From contig JAQYWI010000013.1 of NCBI GenBank assembly GCA_030145015.1, forward strand, positions 1-54,913: DNA of 54,913 nt, given 5' to 3'. Of the stretch, positions 54,383-54,913 are shown one piece after another; the first letter of the stretch is position 1, and each line of letters starts with the position of its first letter. A program made the position numbers and the translations under genes. The notes beneath the pieces were generated by a model, which made no database searches, was not told where the DNA came from, and saw only the letters and a program-made list of their open reading frames with translations. This DNA is from Desulfobacterales bacterium (GTDB taxonomy: Bacteria; Desulfobacterota; Desulfobacteria; Desulfobacterales; JAHEIW01).

Positions 54383-54458
54383 TGTTTCACCATAGTATGG
54401 ATGCGGATTTAAATTTATTAACTGTGTTTGTATACCGCAATTGGAGATACATGATAAA

Positions 54459-54913
54459 ATGGATTTTGATTTTACACCCTATTTTAAAAAGTATGAGGCT
54501 CTGGTTTCTAAATCGGATGAAGCCTTTGAACATGTCAGAAAGGCTTATGCCGCATGCGTGAAATGTGAAGAAAAATGTGCGGATTGTTGTTATGCGCTGT
54601 TTGATCTGACGCTGATTGAAGCCTTATATATTAATCACCGGTTTAGCGCGAAAAAAAAGAGCTCTGAAAAAGCCGAGTTATTGGAAAAGGCAAACCGGGC
54701 CGACCGCATCGTTCACAAAATTAAGCAAAAGGCCCATAGAGATTTGCAGGCCGGAAAAAGCGAAGATGAGATTCTTGCCGGCCTGGCACAGGAACGGGTA
54801 CGCTGCCCCCTCTTAAACGAAGCGGAATTATGTGATTTGTACGATAATAGGCCGCTTACCTGCCGGTTTTATGGGATACCGACTGCGATCGGAGGGGCCG
54901 GGCATACCTGCGG
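54459..54913 (+). CDS. YkgJ-family CxxCxxCC-type protein, 3' part outside window
   Basis: From ATG 54459, about 151 residues are visible, running off the window. The Cys cluster CVKCEEKCADCCYALFDLT fits the YkgJ family (putative zinc or iron chelate), followed by a helical insertion of about 60 residues and CPLLNEAELCDLYDNRPLTCRFYG, the second Cys-containing half. Function unknown. GGAG lies 13 bases upstream. An overlapping ATG at 54451 is in another frame. Confidence 0.75.
   Translation, partial: MDFDFTPYFKKYEALVSKSDEAFEHVRKAYAACVKCEEKCADCCYALFDLTLIEALYINHRFSAKKKSSEKAELLEKANRADRIVHKIKQKAHRDLQAGKSEDEILAGLAQERVRCPLLNEAELCDLYDNRPLTCRFYGIPTAIGGAGHTC

Overview
The window is a chromosomal segment of a Gram-negative bacterium that most resembles a sulfate-reducer-type Desulfobacterota (deltaproteobacterium). 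This is inferred from protein style, gene order and the many dispersed palindromes; no ribosomal RNA is present to prove it. It holds many core genes (dnaN, gyrB, asnS, nadE, rng, rpmH, rnpA, yidD, yidC, jag/khpB, mnmE) and appears to lie near the replication origin. A perfect 16-bp parS site (TGTTTCACGTGAAACA) follows mnmE, and dnaN-gyrB is preceded by an AT-rich stretch with two DnaA-box-like repeats. dnaA itself is not here.

Layout. 1-5.3 kb: a partial cupin gene, a small membrane protein, a glycine-zipper lipoprotein, a truncated HU gene, a hotdog thioesterase and a DUF4870 membrane protein, separated by repeat-rich spacers. 5.3-12.3 kb: a cupin, a frameshifted mini-gene, a HAD nucleotidase, an FMN alpha-hydroxy-acid dehydrogenase, two lipoproteins, an AlgH/YqgE protein with an export-type N-terminus, an SDR reductase, an alkaline phosphatase and a lytic transglycosylase. 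12.7-17.3 kb: a PHP-phosphoesterase/UvrD-helicase fusion with a Y1 transposase element inserted right at its start codon. 17.4-23.4 kb: rdgC-like gene, partner gene, dnaN, gyrB and a thymidylate synthase-family gene. 23.6-27.1 kb: aminotransferase, Lrp/AsnC regulator and cysteine-desulfurase-like enzyme. 28-31 kb: two XdhC-type genes plus a DUF364 gene (molybdenum-enzyme maturation or metal handling), then nadE. 31.2-38.4 kb: an HTH protein, 10-bp iteron-like arrays and a giant alpha-2-macroglobulin. 38.6-44.5 kb: small membrane protein, asnS, an orphan FliD-like filament protein and an HtrA protease. 44.9-54.9 kb: radical SAM protein, rng and the rpmH-rnpA-yidD-yidC-jag-mnmE block, then parS and a CxxCxxCC protein.

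Most interesting system. At 40.9-43.0 kb a sigma-28 (FliA) promoter, a GEMM-I cyclic-dinucleotide riboswitch and an intrinsic terminator lie in order ahead of a FliD-like protein with flagellin hook-IN repeats, with no other flagellar gene nearby. A cyclic dinucleotide would decide whether transcripts started by the flagellar sigma factor reach the gene.

Repeats are the second theme. Four copies of a palindromic element have arms built of phased 10-bp TAAAATG units, and three of them carry 13/14-bp tandem arrays of differing copy number. A multi-hairpin repeat occurs once in a spacer and once inside the algH coding sequence. Two GAGGAC/GTCCTC palindromes and three other nested palindromes are also present.
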